Assembly (NCBI GenBank): GCA_913056425.1 | Contig: CAJXLR010000012.1 | Location: forward strand, 1 to 17,373 | Direction of reading: 5' to 3' | DNA: 17,373 nt | Origin: an uncultured Bacteroidota bacterium | GTDB taxonomy: Bacteria > Bacteroidota > Bacteroidia > NS11-12g > UBA9320 | Shown here: piece by piece, positions 1-8,426 of the stretch | Layout of the letters: every line of letters begins with the position of its first letter | How positions within the stretch are numbered: the first letter of the stretch is position 1 | The notes under the pieces: model-generated | What the model was told of the DNA's origin: nothing | Database searches by the model: none | The model's input: the letters and a program-made list of their open reading frames with translations, nothing else | Made by a program: the position numbers and the translations under genes

Positions 1-668
1 TTCCAGTGGCTGCCACTGTAGAACCAACCTCTGAGTGTGTCGTCAAACATTTCGGCCTCAAACAAAAATGCGTGTGAACCGTCAAAGGCAGATAGTTTTA
101 AGCTGTCAGAGGCAAATCCTCCGTCCAAAAATCGATAGTCTCCTGTTTCTGTTAAGAACGTTCCTTGCATGCTGTGCTGTTCAGTCTTAAACAAACCAAC
201 TGCTGGGTAGCTCTCCTCCGTTTCTGGACTGAAGTGCACCTCCCAAATACCATCTGCCGCGGTTGAAGGGAAGTCGCTAAACTTAAAACGTTGGTTTAAG
301 TTGTATTTGCCAGACAACGGCAACACATATTGATTGCCTCTGCTATAGTCCTTCCAGTAGCCGGTAAGTGTGTTCTGGTTGTGCTTAAGGTGCACTTCTG
401 TATTGAACACAGGGCTTTTAATGTGCACACTGTCATCGTTAATGCGAACTTCCTGATGAATAATACACTCATCTCCATTCCAAACCGCCGCGATTAAGGA
501 GTCGTTCCTGGAAATAAACTCCAGGAAAAATGGTATGTCTTTGTTCTCACCTTCTATACGGAGTTCCATGCGCCACAAACCAATAAATTCATTGGGGTTC
601 TCGGTCGTTTCGGTGCACCCCAAAAAAAGAGTGACACATGTGAGTATAGGCCAGAATTGTCTTCTCAT
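1..668 (-). CDS. TlpA/peroxiredoxin-like lipoprotein, N-terminal part (partial)
   Basis: Open reading frame entering from the left window edge; 222 codons are visible from the ATG at 666-668. Residues 1-18 form a lipoprotein signal peptide ending in the lipobox LFLGC, so Cys18 is the likely lipidated residue and the protein would be anchored in an envelope membrane facing the periplasm. The remainder is a beta-rich domain with the motifs GTFLTETGDYRFLDGG and FDGSHAFLFEAE, followed by a GWFYSGSHW-like end. From memory, these motifs are typical of the N-terminal region of Bacteroidota TlpA-family disulfide reductase or peroxiredoxin-like lipoproteins, whose thioredoxin domain follows. That domain, with its CxxC or peroxidatic cysteine, would lie outside the window, so the redox role is inferred from the N-terminal region only. 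Transcribed divergently from the TonB receptor gene. Confidence 0.75.
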   Translation of the reverse strand, partial: MRRQFWPILTCVTLFLGCTETTENPNEFIGLWRMELRIEGENKDIPFFLEFISRNDSLIAAVWNGDECIIHQEVRINDDSVHIKSPVFNTEVHLKHNQNTLTGYWKDYSRGNQYVLPLSGKYNLNQRFKFSDFPSTAADGIWEVHFSPETEESYPAVGLFKTEQHSMQGTFLTETGDYRFLDGGFASDSLKLSAFDGSHAFLFEAEMFDDTLRGWFYSGSHW

Positions 669-672
669 GAAT

Positions 673-680
673 CAAAATTA
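673..680 (-). promoter_or_regulatory. Bacteroidota -7 element for the TlpA-like lipoprotein gene
   Basis: On the minus strand this reads TAATTTTG, a full match to the Bacteroidota housekeeping -7 consensus TAnnTTTG. It lies only 4 bases before the ATG at 668. No clear TTG (-33) is seen about 19-21 bases further upstream. It is located in the 78-base gap shared with the divergent TonB receptor gene. Confidence 0.4.
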
Positions 681-746
681 TAACAATGTGTAATCTTGAC
701 ACTTCCTAATTTCCCGAAAAATGATTTTTGGTGTAATTTCCCCGTT

Positions 747-3584
747 ATGCAATTTCATCGGAAGATTATTCTCGGCCTGTTGTTATTTGTGCAACTACCT
801 GTTTGGGGTCAAACCATTAGTGGTGTGGTTACAGACGAGCAAAATGAGCCACTTATCGCGGCTGATGTTTTAGTTGTGGGAGAGCAAAATGGGGCCACCA
901 CGGATGAAGATGGCCGGTTTACGATAAAGCTTAAGAAACTTCCTGCGACTCTCAAAGTTTCATATCAAGGGTTCAAGGAATCTAATTACGTGGTAAGCTC
1001 AGCAAGTCAAAACATTAAGATTCAGTTGAAAGCCGATCGCGCCAGTTTAAAAACAACGGTGGTAAAAGTGGATCGTGTCTCTGAAAAACAGAAAGAAACA
1101 CCTTTAACCGTAGAGTCTTTGGGACTTAAGGCCATAAAAGAGGCTCCTGCAGCCTCGTTTTACGAGAGTCTTGGGAACTTGAAAGGCGTAGATATCACAG
1201 CCGCTAGTTTAGGGTTTCGAGTCGTGAATACGAGGGGTTTTAATAGTACGAGTCCTGTGCGAAGCTTACAACTCATTGATGGGGTTGACAACCAAAGTCC
1301 CGGACTAAATTTTGCCTTGGGTAACTTCTTGGGGGCAAACGACTTAGATATTAAGCGAGTAGATATTATCGCAGGGGCCAGCAGTGCGTTTTATGGACCA
1401 AACGCGTTTAACGGTGTAATTAGCATGGAAACTAAAAATCCATTTGACTACCAAGGTTTGATGGTTGAAGCCAAGGGTGGTGAGCGCCAAATGGGTCAGG
1501 TAGCCTTCCGCTGGGCGGACGCCCTTAAAGACAAAAAGGGCAAAGAGCGGTTTGCTTATAAGATTGGTGCGCTGTACCTGAATGCGCAAGACTGGGTGGC
1601 GGACAACTACTCGCCAACAATTGACAGTGAATATGGTGAAGGAAATCCGGGTGGATATGATGCAGTAAACGTATATGGAGACGAAAGCTTCGAAACAAAC
1701 AACAATTACACGTCGTCGTTTTCAAAACTTGAAAACCCGGGACTTGGATACTTCTATCGCACAGGATATCGAGAGGTTGATTTGGTTGACTACAGCACCG
1801 AAAACCTGAAATTAAACGCCGCTGCACACTACCGCACAAAAGACACTACTGAGTTTATCTACGCTTTTAACTTTGGGGGAGGTTCAACCGTGTATCAAGG
1901 CGATAACCGGTATCGCCTACAAGACATTAAGTTTTGGCAGCACAAAATCGAATGGCGAAAAGAAGACAACTTCTTTATCCGACTGTACTCAACTTCGGAA
2001 GATGCTGGGAACACGTACGACATTGTATCCACGGCGTTTCGGTTAAATGAACTCAGTAAATCAAACTCTTCGTGGAACAACGCGTACAAAACCAACTGGA
2101 GGTTACTGCGCTACAAAAGACAAGTAGAATCACTACCAAAATACCCGTTCTTCAACCCGAACACACATGGAACGGTTGACAGCTGGGCAACGAATGTTTT
2201 AGATCCCTTCCTCGCTCAATATCAAGACTCCCTTACGAAGTGGCATGGGCAAAATAGACAATTTGTGGACGGAGCCGGTGGTGGTGGTACACTGCCTCGC
2301 TTTGGCGAAACAGACGAGAATTTCGACAGTATTTTCAGCGACGTAACCAGCAGGTTGTTTACCGATAATGGAACACGGTTTTACGACAAATCCTCTTTGT
2401 ATCATTTGCATGGTGAAAAGCAGTTCCACAAAAAGTATGGTGAAATCATAGTTGGAGGTAACGGCAGATTATATCGTCCGGACTCGAAAGGAACGATCTT
2501 GAATGATACCGGCGATGTTGTTATTACGAACTATGAATTCGGTTTGTACGGAGGTTTTAAGAAGTCGATGAAAGATGACCGACTAAAACTAAATGTTACA
2601 ACACGTTTAGATAAAAATCAGAATTTTAATTTCCTATTATCACCGGCCGCATCAGTAATTTGGCTTCCAACGAAACAGCACACGTATCGTGTCTCTTTTT
2701 CTTCCGCGATTCGAAACCCTACACTTGCCGACCAATACTTATTCTATGACGTAGGTAGGGCAACACTTATTGGTAACTTAGAAGGGTATGATTCGCTCAT
2801 AACCATTGGCTCATTTAATGATTACAGAAATAATGGATTGAACTTAGATCAGCTCAGTTATTTCAATGTTGACCCTATTCGCCCAGAAAAAGCCCGTACA
2901 GTAGAAGTGGGTTACAAAGGTTCGTTGTTAGAGAATTCTTTATTCGTTGATATCGGCTACTATTTCACATTATACCGTGACTTTATTGGGTACAATATTG
3001 GATTGGATGCCAACTTTGACCAGCAAACAGGATTCCCCCTTGGTGGCATCGAAGTATATCGCGTTGCCGCAAACGCTCAATCAGCCGTAACGACACAAGG
3101 CGCATCTATTGGCGCGAATTACTATTTTGACAAAATGGCTTTGGGTGGCAACTACTCTTGGAACGTTCTGAACAAACAGGGTGCAGATGACCCAATTATT
3201 CCGGCCTTCAACACGCCAGAACATAAGTTTAACCTGTCGTTAACAGGTAGAAAAATTAAGCTGCCTAAGATAAAAGGAGAGAACTTTGGATTTGGAATTA
3301 ACTACAAGTGGATAGATGGTTTTGTGTTTGAGGGGTCGCCACAATTCACCGGATTTATACCACGCTACGATATGGTTGATGCACAAGTGAATTATGAATG
3401 GGAGAAACGCAACACCACGTTCAAGCTGGGTGCCTCAAATATCATGGGGATATTACCTCTGTTCGATGCTGAAGGCAGCCACCGCAGAACAGTATTTAAC
3501 AACGTAAACTATCAAGTTTACGGAGGACCTTACGTCGGTAGGTTAGCGTATTTCTCTGTGTTAGTCGATATTGACGGAAAGTAG
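747..3584 (+). CDS. TonB-dependent outer membrane receptor with carboxypeptidase-regulatory-like domain
   Basis: 945-residue outer membrane beta-barrel receptor that would import a ligand using TonB/ExbBD energy. The ATG at 747 is preferred over the in-frame ATG at 696 because it puts a clean signal peptide (MQFHRKIILGLLLFVQLPVWG, cut before Gln22) at the N-terminus. Residues about 22-95 are a CarboxypepD_reg-like domain (ISGVVTDEQNEPL, then DEDGRFTIKL). A plug domain follows at about 115-235, with VVNTRGFNS, LIDGVDNQSPG and RVDIIAGASSAFYGPNAFNG. The rest is the barrel. Its C-terminal strand ends YFSVLVDIDGK rather than in an aromatic residue. No SusD partner is adjacent, so it is not a classic SusC/SusD pair. 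The next gene, 40 bases downstream on the same strand, encodes a secreted hydrolase-fold protein that may act on the same unknown substrate; this link is inferred from position. The ligand cannot be told from sequence. Confidence 0.9.
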   Translation: MQFHRKIILGLLLFVQLPVWGQTISGVVTDEQNEPLIAADVLVVGEQNGATTDEDGRFTIKLKKLPATLKVSYQGFKESNYVVSSASQNIKIQLKADRASLKTTVVKVDRVSEKQKETPLTVESLGLKAIKEAPAASFYESLGNLKGVDITAASLGFRVVNTRGFNSTSPVRSLQLIDGVDNQSPGLNFALGNFLGANDLDIKRVDIIAGASSAFYGPNAFNGVISMETKNPFDYQGLMVEAKGGERQMGQVAFRWADALKDKKGKERFAYKIGALYLNAQDWVADNYSPTIDSEYGEGNPGGYDAVNVYGDESFETNNNYTSSFSKLENPGLGYFYRTGYREVDLVDYSTENLKLNAAAHYRTKDTTEFIYAFNFGGGSTVYQGDNRYRLQDIKFWQHKIEWRKEDNFFIRLYSTSEDAGNTYDIVSTAFRLNELSKSNSSWNNAYKTNWRLLRYKRQVESLPKYPFFNPNTHGTVDSWATNVLDPFLAQYQDSLTKWHGQNRQFVDGAGGGGTLPRFGETDENFDSIFSDVTSRLFTDNGTRFYDKSSLYHLHGEKQFHKKYGEIIVGGNGRLYRPDSKGTILNDTGDVVITNYEFGLYGGFKKSMKDDRLKLNVTTRLDKNQNFNFLLSPAASVIWLPTKQHTYRVSFSSAIRNPTLADQYLFYDVGRATLIGNLEGYDSLITIGSFNDYRNNGLNLDQLSYFNVDPIRPEKARTVEVGYKGSLLENSLFVDIGYYFTLYRDFIGYNIGLDANFDQQTGFPLGGIEVYRVAANAQSAVTTQGASIGANYYFDKMALGGNYSWNVLNKQGADDPIIPAFNTPEHKFNLSLTGRKIKLPKIKGENFGFGINYKWIDGFVFEGSPQFTGFIPRYDMVDAQVNYEWEKRNTTFKLGASNIMGILPLFDAEGSHRRTVFNNVNYQVYGGPYVGRLAYFSVLVDIDGK

Positions 3585-3608
3585 GTTTTAACATTGATAA
3601 CCTTTTAT

Positions 3609-3616
3609 TAAATTTG
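3609..3616 (+). promoter_or_regulatory. Bacteroidota -7 element before the T9SS hydrolase gene
   Basis: TAAATTTG matches TAnnTTTG fully. It lies 8 bases before the ATG at 3625 and 23 bases before the alternative ATG at 3640. A TTTT run at 3586-3589 is about 19 bases upstream but lacks the G of a TTG -33 element. If this promoter is used, the transcript would start at about the first ATG, which favours the second ATG as the translation start. Confidence 0.4.
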
Positions 3617-3624
3617 GTGAAAGT

Positions 3625-5349
3625 ATGAATAATAGTTATATGAAAAGAGTTTACGCTTTATTGTGTGTTCTAGGCTTAACGGTTGCTAGCCTGAACGTTT
3701 CAGCACAGAACAGGTACATCGACGAGGTATTCGGCGATAGTGACATCGAGGTTACTTCGGATGTTACGTATGCAACCAATATTGATTTCTTGAGATCTAC
3801 TCGATTATCAGGTGCTTCTCAAGCGAAAATTGGATTAGAGTTAGTGGCCATTAAAACCGCACTAGCAACTGGTGGATCTATTCCTGCAACGCACTACAAC
3901 CTTGCAGATACAACTTCAGTTATCAAGGTTCAAGACGTAAAGATGGATGTTTACGCACCAAAAATGTCAATGGACAATGTAACTGAGCGTCCTGTTATCA
4001 TTTATCTGCACACAGGTAACTTCCTGCCTAGTCCACTAAATGGTAGTCCGGTTGGAACGAAAGTAGATAGCTCTGCAATCGTGTTGTGTCAAGGATGGGC
4101 GAAACGTGGTTATGTAGCGATATCTGCGGATTACCGCCTTGGGTGGAATCCATTGGCTTCCGGCCCTACTGGTGAGTTTGAAAGACGTGGAACTTTGTTA
4201 AACGCGGTTTACCGTTCAATCCAAGATATCAAGCAATGTGTAATGGGCTTGAGACTTGATGCCGGAGGTTCAAACACCTATGGTATTGATGCGGACAAAA
4301 TCGTTCTATATGGAGAAGGAACTGGTGGTTACATCGCATTAGCATACAACACGCTTGACAAGTACGAAGAAATGAACCTAACTAGGTTCCAAAACCCTTT
4401 AACACAAAAGTCATTTATTGACACGGCAGTTGTTGGGCGAATTGATGGTTCTGGTCAAGGAGCTGCATTAACTCTATACGGACCACCACGTGCGAGCATG
4501 GACATCTCTGCGGCGGTTGCTGCCGGGGGAGCGCTTGCAGACACCTCGTGGTTGGAAGCCGGCGACGCACCAATCATTGCACTTCAAGCAATTCGCGACC
4601 CATTTGCTCCATTTGGCGAAGGAACAGTTATCGTACCAACAACACAAGAAGACGTTGTTGATGTACAAGGTTCGAATGTTTACATGGTGAAAGTCAATGC
4701 GCTTGGGTTGAATGACGCCTTTAAAGACATGGGGGACGACCCATACACCAAAATGGCTCGTAGCCGTTACGGAAAAGAGTTTGATTACATCTACCCTGCT
4801 CCACGTGATAAAATTACCGTTAGCACAAACCTTGAGGGCTTGTTCCCAATTGACTTGGCTGCAGGAGCTTCTGTATTCCAAAACCAAGCAGGTCCTTGGC
4901 AGTGGTGGGATCCAAACTCTCCAAATGCGAAGTTTGAGGTTCAACCTGGTGTTACAACCCACATGGCATCGCTGCAATCTAACCCGGACATGTCACCAGA
5001 AAAAGGACGTACCTGGGTGGACACTATCCAAGGTTATGTTTGTCCAAGACTTGCTGTAACCATGGGTTACTACACGACAGCAGAGTTGAGCGCACAATCT
5101 ATTTCAAGTTTAGGAGGTAGGGTTTACCCAAACCCAGTTTCTGACGTTGTGAACGTAGAAATGCCTTCTAACGTTGTTGTAAACCGCTACTCTGTTCTTG
5201 ACTTGCAAGGACGCGAAGTAGCCGCTTCAAACGGTCTGAATGGAAATACAATGCGTATTAACGTTTCTGACCTAGCAAAAGGTAATTACATCTTGAAGCT
5301 AGATACTGATGCCGGAGTGAGCACACAGAAAATTATGGTAATACACTAG
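3625..5349 (+). CDS. Secreted alpha/beta-hydrolase-fold protein with T9SS type A sorting domain
   Basis: 574 residues from the first ATG. An ATG at codon 6 (3640) gives a tidier signal peptide, MKRVYALLCVLGLTVASLN, cut near SAQ, and is equally plausible. Residues about 100-360 resemble a carboxylesterase-type alpha/beta hydrolase: PVIIYLHTGNF at the oxyanion-hole strand (His129-Thr-Gly), YVAISADYRLGWN, an SIQDIKQCVMGLR helix, and a nucleophile elbow region IVLYGEGTGGY. The elbow reads G230-E-G-T-G, where GxSxG is expected, so the catalytic serine position is Gly232. The protein may be non-catalytic or use another residue. Residues 500-574 are a type A T9SS C-terminal domain (VYPNPVSDVVNVE to QKIMVIH), which directs export across the outer membrane and release or attachment at the surface. 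It follows the TonB receptor gene and ends at a strong terminator, suggesting a two-gene unit. Substrate unknown. Confidence 0.8.
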   Translation: MNNSYMKRVYALLCVLGLTVASLNVSAQNRYIDEVFGDSDIEVTSDVTYATNIDFLRSTRLSGASQAKIGLELVAIKTALATGGSIPATHYNLADTTSVIKVQDVKMDVYAPKMSMDNVTERPVIIYLHTGNFLPSPLNGSPVGTKVDSSAIVLCQGWAKRGYVAISADYRLGWNPLASGPTGEFERRGTLLNAVYRSIQDIKQCVMGLRLDAGGSNTYGIDADKIVLYGEGTGGYIALAYNTLDKYEEMNLTRFQNPLTQKSFIDTAVVGRIDGSGQGAALTLYGPPRASMDISAAVAAGGALADTSWLEAGDAPIIALQAIRDPFAPFGEGTVIVPTTQEDVVDVQGSNVYMVKVNALGLNDAFKDMGDDPYTKMARSRYGKEFDYIYPAPRDKITVSTNLEGLFPIDLAAGASVFQNQAGPWQWWDPNSPNAKFEVQPGVTTHMASLQSNPDMSPEKGRTWVDTIQGYVCPRLAVTMGYYTTAELSAQSISSLGGRVYPNPVSDVVNVEMPSNVVVNRYSVLDLQGREVAASNGLNGNTMRINVSDLAKGNYILKLDTDAGVSTQKIMVIH

Positions 5350-5369
5350 TTACCTCGTTTTATAAAATG

Positions 5370-5401
5370 AAAAAGGCTCGGATTTCTCCGAGCCTTTTTT
5401 T
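5370..5401. terminator. Intrinsic terminator, probably bidirectional
   Basis: Perfect 8-bp stem GGCTCGGA / TCCGAGCC (5375-5382 and 5387-5394) with a 4-base TTTC loop, flanked by five A on the left and seven T on the right. It sits 20 bases after the hydrolase stop codon and 17 bases beyond the stop of the convergent acyl-CoA dehydrogenase gene. Because both flanks are A/T runs, it can act in either direction. Confidence 0.9.
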
Positions 5402-5418
5402 ATCGTAGCGTTTATGAA

Positions 5419-6561
5419 TTAGTCCTTCAGTACATCGCGAGAAATTACAACTCGCTGAATCTCTGATGTTCCTTCGTATATCTGTGTGATTTTCGCGTCT
5501 CTCATGAGTCGTTCAACGTGGTACTCTTTTACGTATCCGTAACCGCCATGAACTTGAACAGCCTCGACAGTTGTCTTCATTGCTGTCTCAGAAGAAACCA
5601 ACTTAGCCATACTGCTCATTTTGGCGTAGTCTTTTCCTTGATCCTTCAACCAAGCAGCCTTTAGGCACAACAATCGAGAAATTTCAATCTCTGTAGCCAT
5701 ATCTGCCAACTTGAATGCGATAGCTTGGTGGTTCTTAATTTCAGTACCGAAAGCCTTGCGCTCTTTCGAATAAGCCAATGCTCTTTCGTATGCTCCACTC
5801 GCAATTCCCAGAGCTTGTGCAGCAATACCAATTCGCCCACCGGCAAGAACCTTCATAGCGAATTTGAAACCAAACCCGTCTTCTCCGATTCTATTTTCTT
5901 TGGGAACCTTTACATCTTGGAACATAAGTGAGTGCGTGTCTGACCCACGGATACCCAACTTGTCTTCTTTCTTTCCAACCGTAAAACCAGGCATGTCCTT
6001 GGTAACAATCAATGCGTTGATACCTCGGTGACCCTTTTCAACATCAGTCTGTGCAATAACCAAGAATGTGTCTGCTGTTCCACCATTGGTAATCCAGTTC
6101 TTAGTGCCGTTCAACAAGTAGTGGTCACCCATATCGATTGCTGTGGTTTTTTGCGACGTAGCATCACTTCCTGCCTCAGGCTCAGACAAACAAAAACCTC
6201 CGTGAATCTTTCCTTGCGCTAATGGCACCAAAAACTTTTGCTTCTGCTCTTCTGTGCCGTAGGTTTCAAGTCCCCAACAAACCAAGCTGTTGTTTACCGA
6301 CATAACTACAGAGGCTGATGCATCAATCTTTGAGATTTCCTCCATTGCCAAAACATACGAAATGGTATCCATGCCGGCCCCTCCGTATTTGGGGTCTACC
6401 ATGAGTCCCATGAAGCCAAGCTCTCCCATTTTTCGTACTTGAGCCATTGGGAATTCTTGTTTATCATCACGCTCAATAACTCCAGGTAGCAACTCTGTTT
6501 CAGCGAAATCTCTTGCCGCCTGTTGGATCATTAAGTGTTCTTCTGTCAATTCAAAGTTCAT
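5419..6561 (-). CDS. Acyl-CoA dehydrogenase (short/branched-chain type)
   Basis: 380-residue FAD flavoprotein, a full-length member of the acyl-CoA dehydrogenase family. It would oxidise an acyl-CoA to the trans-2-enoyl-CoA in the cytoplasm, passing electrons to electron-transfer flavoprotein. The N-terminal helical domain is residues about 1-115. Family signature 1 is at 124-136 (CLSEPEAGSDATS), followed by the middle-domain motif NGTKNWITNGG at 151-161. In the C-terminal domain, RKAFGTEIKNHQAIAFKLADM is the typical FAD/tetramer contact region. VHGGYGYVKEYHVERLMRDA leads to signature 2, QIYEGTSEIQR, where Glu363 is the expected catalytic base. The pattern is closest to butyryl- and branched-chain dehydrogenases, but chain-length preference cannot be assigned by eye. 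It is a single-gene unit, divergent from ldcA with an 82-base gap. On the minus strand, TAATTTCG about 25 bases upstream is a one-mismatch -7 element. Confidence 0.93.
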   Translation of the reverse strand: MNFELTEEHLMIQQAARDFAETELLPGVIERDDKQEFPMAQVRKMGELGFMGLMVDPKYGGAGMDTISYVLAMEEISKIDASASVVMSVNNSLVCWGLETYGTEEQKQKFLVPLAQGKIHGGFCLSEPEAGSDATSQKTTAIDMGDHYLLNGTKNWITNGGTADTFLVIAQTDVEKGHRGINALIVTKDMPGFTVGKKEDKLGIRGSDTHSLMFQDVKVPKENRIGEDGFGFKFAMKVLAGGRIGIAAQALGIASGAYERALAYSKERKAFGTEIKNHQAIAFKLADMATEIEISRLLCLKAAWLKDQGKDYAKMSSMAKLVSSETAMKTTVEAVQVHGGYGYVKEYHVERLMRDAKITQIYEGTSEIQRVVISRDVLKD

Positions 6562-6608
6562 ACTGTATTACCTTTAAAATTGCCGCGAAATTACGTTTTT
6601 AAATCCGC

Positions 6609-6638
6609 TTGTTTCCTTATTCTGTTTGAGTTTCTTTG
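6609..6638 (+). promoter_or_regulatory. Possible promoter of the LD-carboxypeptidase gene
   Basis: TTG at 6609-6611 and TTTCTTTG at 6631-6638 (one mismatch to TAnnTTTG) are separated by 19 bases, close to the spacing known for Bacteroidota -33 and -7 elements. The -7 element ends 5 bases before the ATG at 6644. A second one-mismatch element, TCTGTTTG, lies at 6621-6628. The call is weak because the region is T-rich. Confidence 0.25.
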
Positions 6639-6643
6639 TTCTA

Positions 6644-7546
6644 ATGAAAACAACAAAGTTTCTATCCAAGGGTTCGGTTGTTCGAATCATTTCTACTGCT
6701 AGAAAGGTTAGCCCTACAGAAGTTGAACCCGCGATTAAGGTCCTCAAGTCATGGGGGCTAGGGGTACAGCTTGGTAGAAACCTGTATGCGGAACACAACC
6801 AATTTGCCGGCACAGACGATCAGCGACTGCAAGATTTGCACTCCGCGCTAGACGACCCAACAGTGGAAATGATTTGGTGTGCGCGAGGTGGTTATGGCAC
6901 GGTTCGATTGCTTGACCGTATTGATTGGACCTCGTTTTTACGGAAGCCAAAGCTCGTTGTGGGGTATAGTGATGTGACCATCTTGCTCAATCATATCTCT
7001 GAGGTACTCCATGTGGAATGCCTTCATGCAACGATGCCAATCAACATCAAAAACCTACTAACTGCAGAGGACCAACAGTCAATTACATCGCTCAAACAAT
7101 ACATTTTTGGTGTTGAATCTCAACATAAGTTGTTACAACACCCGTTTACACGAAAGGGTGATTTTACGGGACGAGTAATTGGGGGTAATTTGTCTATGAT
7201 TTATAGTTTCTTAGGGTCTAATACGCAGGTTGACCCAAAGGGTAAAGTTCTGTTGATTGAAGACCTCGATGAGTATTTGTATCACATAGACCGCATGATG
7301 ATGAATCTGCGACGCAACGAGCTTTTCGACGGACTAGCAGGGGTTCTCGTGGGAGGTTTAACCGACATGAACGACAATACTATTCCTTTTGGAGAAAGTG
7401 CTGAACAAATTGTTCGTCGTCATTTCGAAGACTATGATTACCCGGTATACTTTGGTGTTCAGGTTGGGCACTGTTCCCCTAATTTAGCTATACCAATTGG
7501 TGGTACAGTCGAGGTGCGAAACAACACACTCATTGTTCCACGCTAG
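6644..7546 (+). CDS. ldcA: LD-carboxypeptidase (peptidase family S66)
   Basis: 300 residues from the ATG at 6644 (MKTTKFLSKGSVVRIISTA). An upstream in-frame TTG at 6626 would add six residues but is less likely, since the family begins with this strand. S66 enzymes remove the terminal D-Ala from murein tetrapeptides during peptidoglycan recycling; the MccF branch of the same family instead cleaves microcin C-like compounds. The Ser-Glu-His triad is visible: Ser109 in VVGYSDVT, Glu206 in LLIEDLDEYLYHIDRMM, and His276 in FGVQVGHCSPNLAIPIGG. The motif WCARGGYGTVRLLDRIDW, common to the N-terminal domain, precedes the serine. There is no signal peptide, consistent with a cytoplasmic recycling role. 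Its stop codon shares the CTAG palindrome with the stop of the convergent xerD gene. Confidence 0.9.
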   Translation: MKTTKFLSKGSVVRIISTARKVSPTEVEPAIKVLKSWGLGVQLGRNLYAEHNQFAGTDDQRLQDLHSALDDPTVEMIWCARGGYGTVRLLDRIDWTSFLRKPKLVVGYSDVTILLNHISEVLHVECLHATMPINIKNLLTAEDQQSITSLKQYIFGVESQHKLLQHPFTRKGDFTGRVIGGNLSMIYSFLGSNTQVDPKGKVLLIEDLDEYLYHIDRMMMNLRRNELFDGLAGVLVGGLTDMNDNTIPFGESAEQIVRRHFEDYDYPVYFGVQVGHCSPNLAIPIGGTVEVRNNTLIVPR

Positions 7547-8424
7547 CTTCTCGGGTGATACTGCTTGAGTACATCCTTGAGATACGTACGATCCAGGTGA
7601 GTATATATTTCGGTTGTCGTAATTGACTTGTGCCCAAGCATTTGTTGGACAGCTCTTAAATCTGCGCCGGCCTCAACCAAACTTGTTGCAAATGAGTGTC
7701 TTAATGTGTGTGGACTTACATTTTTTCTAATCCCGGCTTCTGCGGCAAGTCGCTTTATCAACTTAAAAACATAGACTCGAGATAGGGCGCCTCCCCTGTT
7801 GTTTAAAAACAAAATCCCAGCGCCGCTCTTAGATTCCGCTTGTTGGTTTCTTATATGATTTAGGTACAGTTGAGTGTGCTTCAGTGCTTCTGACCCAATA
7901 GGAATCAGTCTTTGTTTATTCCCTTTTCCAGTAACCAATACCAACTGCTCCAGATAGTCTATGTCGTTGATTTTAAGTCCAATCAACTCTGAAACTCTCA
8001 GTCCGCAACTGTACATAACCTCTATTATGGCTCGATCGCGTTGTGCCGATGGTTTAGACATGTCCATGGTTTCAAGCATTGACTCAATTTCGTTGTGCTC
8101 CAAAACCTCGGGCAACTTTCGTGTGAGTTTGGGAACTTCAAGCAACTCCGCGGGACTTGCATCAACGAGACGCTCCAGAACCAAATAGTTGTAATAGGCC
8201 TTAACCCCGGATACAATACGTGCCTGGCTTCTCTCGGCCAATCCAAGCTCGGTTAGCCACTTCATAAACGAGAATAGGTCTTCTAGACTAAGTTGGGGTA
8301 AATCTTTGGAAACTTCTGTAGCAAACGAATTAAGCTTTGCTACATCATTCAAGTACGCTTCAATTGAATTTTCTGAAAGGCCAAGCTCAAGCTTTAAATA
8401 TGCTTTAAACCCGGCGGAAGACAT
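7543..8424 (-). CDS. xerD: Tyrosine recombinase XerD
   Basis: 293-residue tyrosine recombinase, the usual length for XerC/XerD. Residues about 1-90 are the SAM-like core-binding domain. The catalytic domain holds the full set of active-site residues: Arg143 (YSCGLRVSELIGL), Lys167 (VTGKGNKQRLIPI), His239 and Arg242 (SPHTLRHSFATSLVEAGA), His265 (QMLGHKSITTTEIYTHLD) and nucleophile Tyr274. XerD acts with XerC at the dif site near the replication terminus to resolve chromosome dimers. Motifs and length favour XerD over XerC, and over phage or conjugative-element integrases, but the XerC/XerD choice is by resemblance only. It is the last gene of a minus-strand operon, 2 bases after the Omp28-like gene, and overlaps the convergent ldcA stop by 4 bases. 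No mobile element or attachment-site repeats are seen around it. Confidence 0.88.
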   Translation of the reverse strand: MSSAGFKAYLKLELGLSENSIEAYLNDVAKLNSFATEVSKDLPQLSLEDLFSFMKWLTELGLAERSQARIVSGVKAYYNYLVLERLVDASPAELLEVPKLTRKLPEVLEHNEIESMLETMDMSKPSAQRDRAIIEVMYSCGLRVSELIGLKINDIDYLEQLVLVTGKGNKQRLIPIGSEALKHTQLYLNHIRNQQAESKSGAGILFLNNRGGALSRVYVFKLIKRLAAEAGIRKNVSPHTLRHSFATSLVEAGADLRAVQQMLGHKSITTTEIYTHLDRTYLKDVLKQYHPRS

Positions 8425-8426
8425 GC

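Noticed and set aside
696..746. Upstream ATG at 696 as the TonB receptor start
   Set aside because: It would put 17 residues containing Trp, Cys and Pro ahead of a clean signal peptide, so the ATG at 747 fits better.
4474..4977. 167-codon open frame on the minus strand
   Set aside because: It lies wholly inside the hydrolase gene, has a composition rich in Trp and Cys typical of an antisense shadow, and shows no known motif.
7543..8424. The tyrosine recombinase as integrase of a mobile element
   Set aside because: Length and motifs match XerC/XerD, it lies in an operon of housekeeping genes, and no tRNA, direct repeats or cargo genes flank it.
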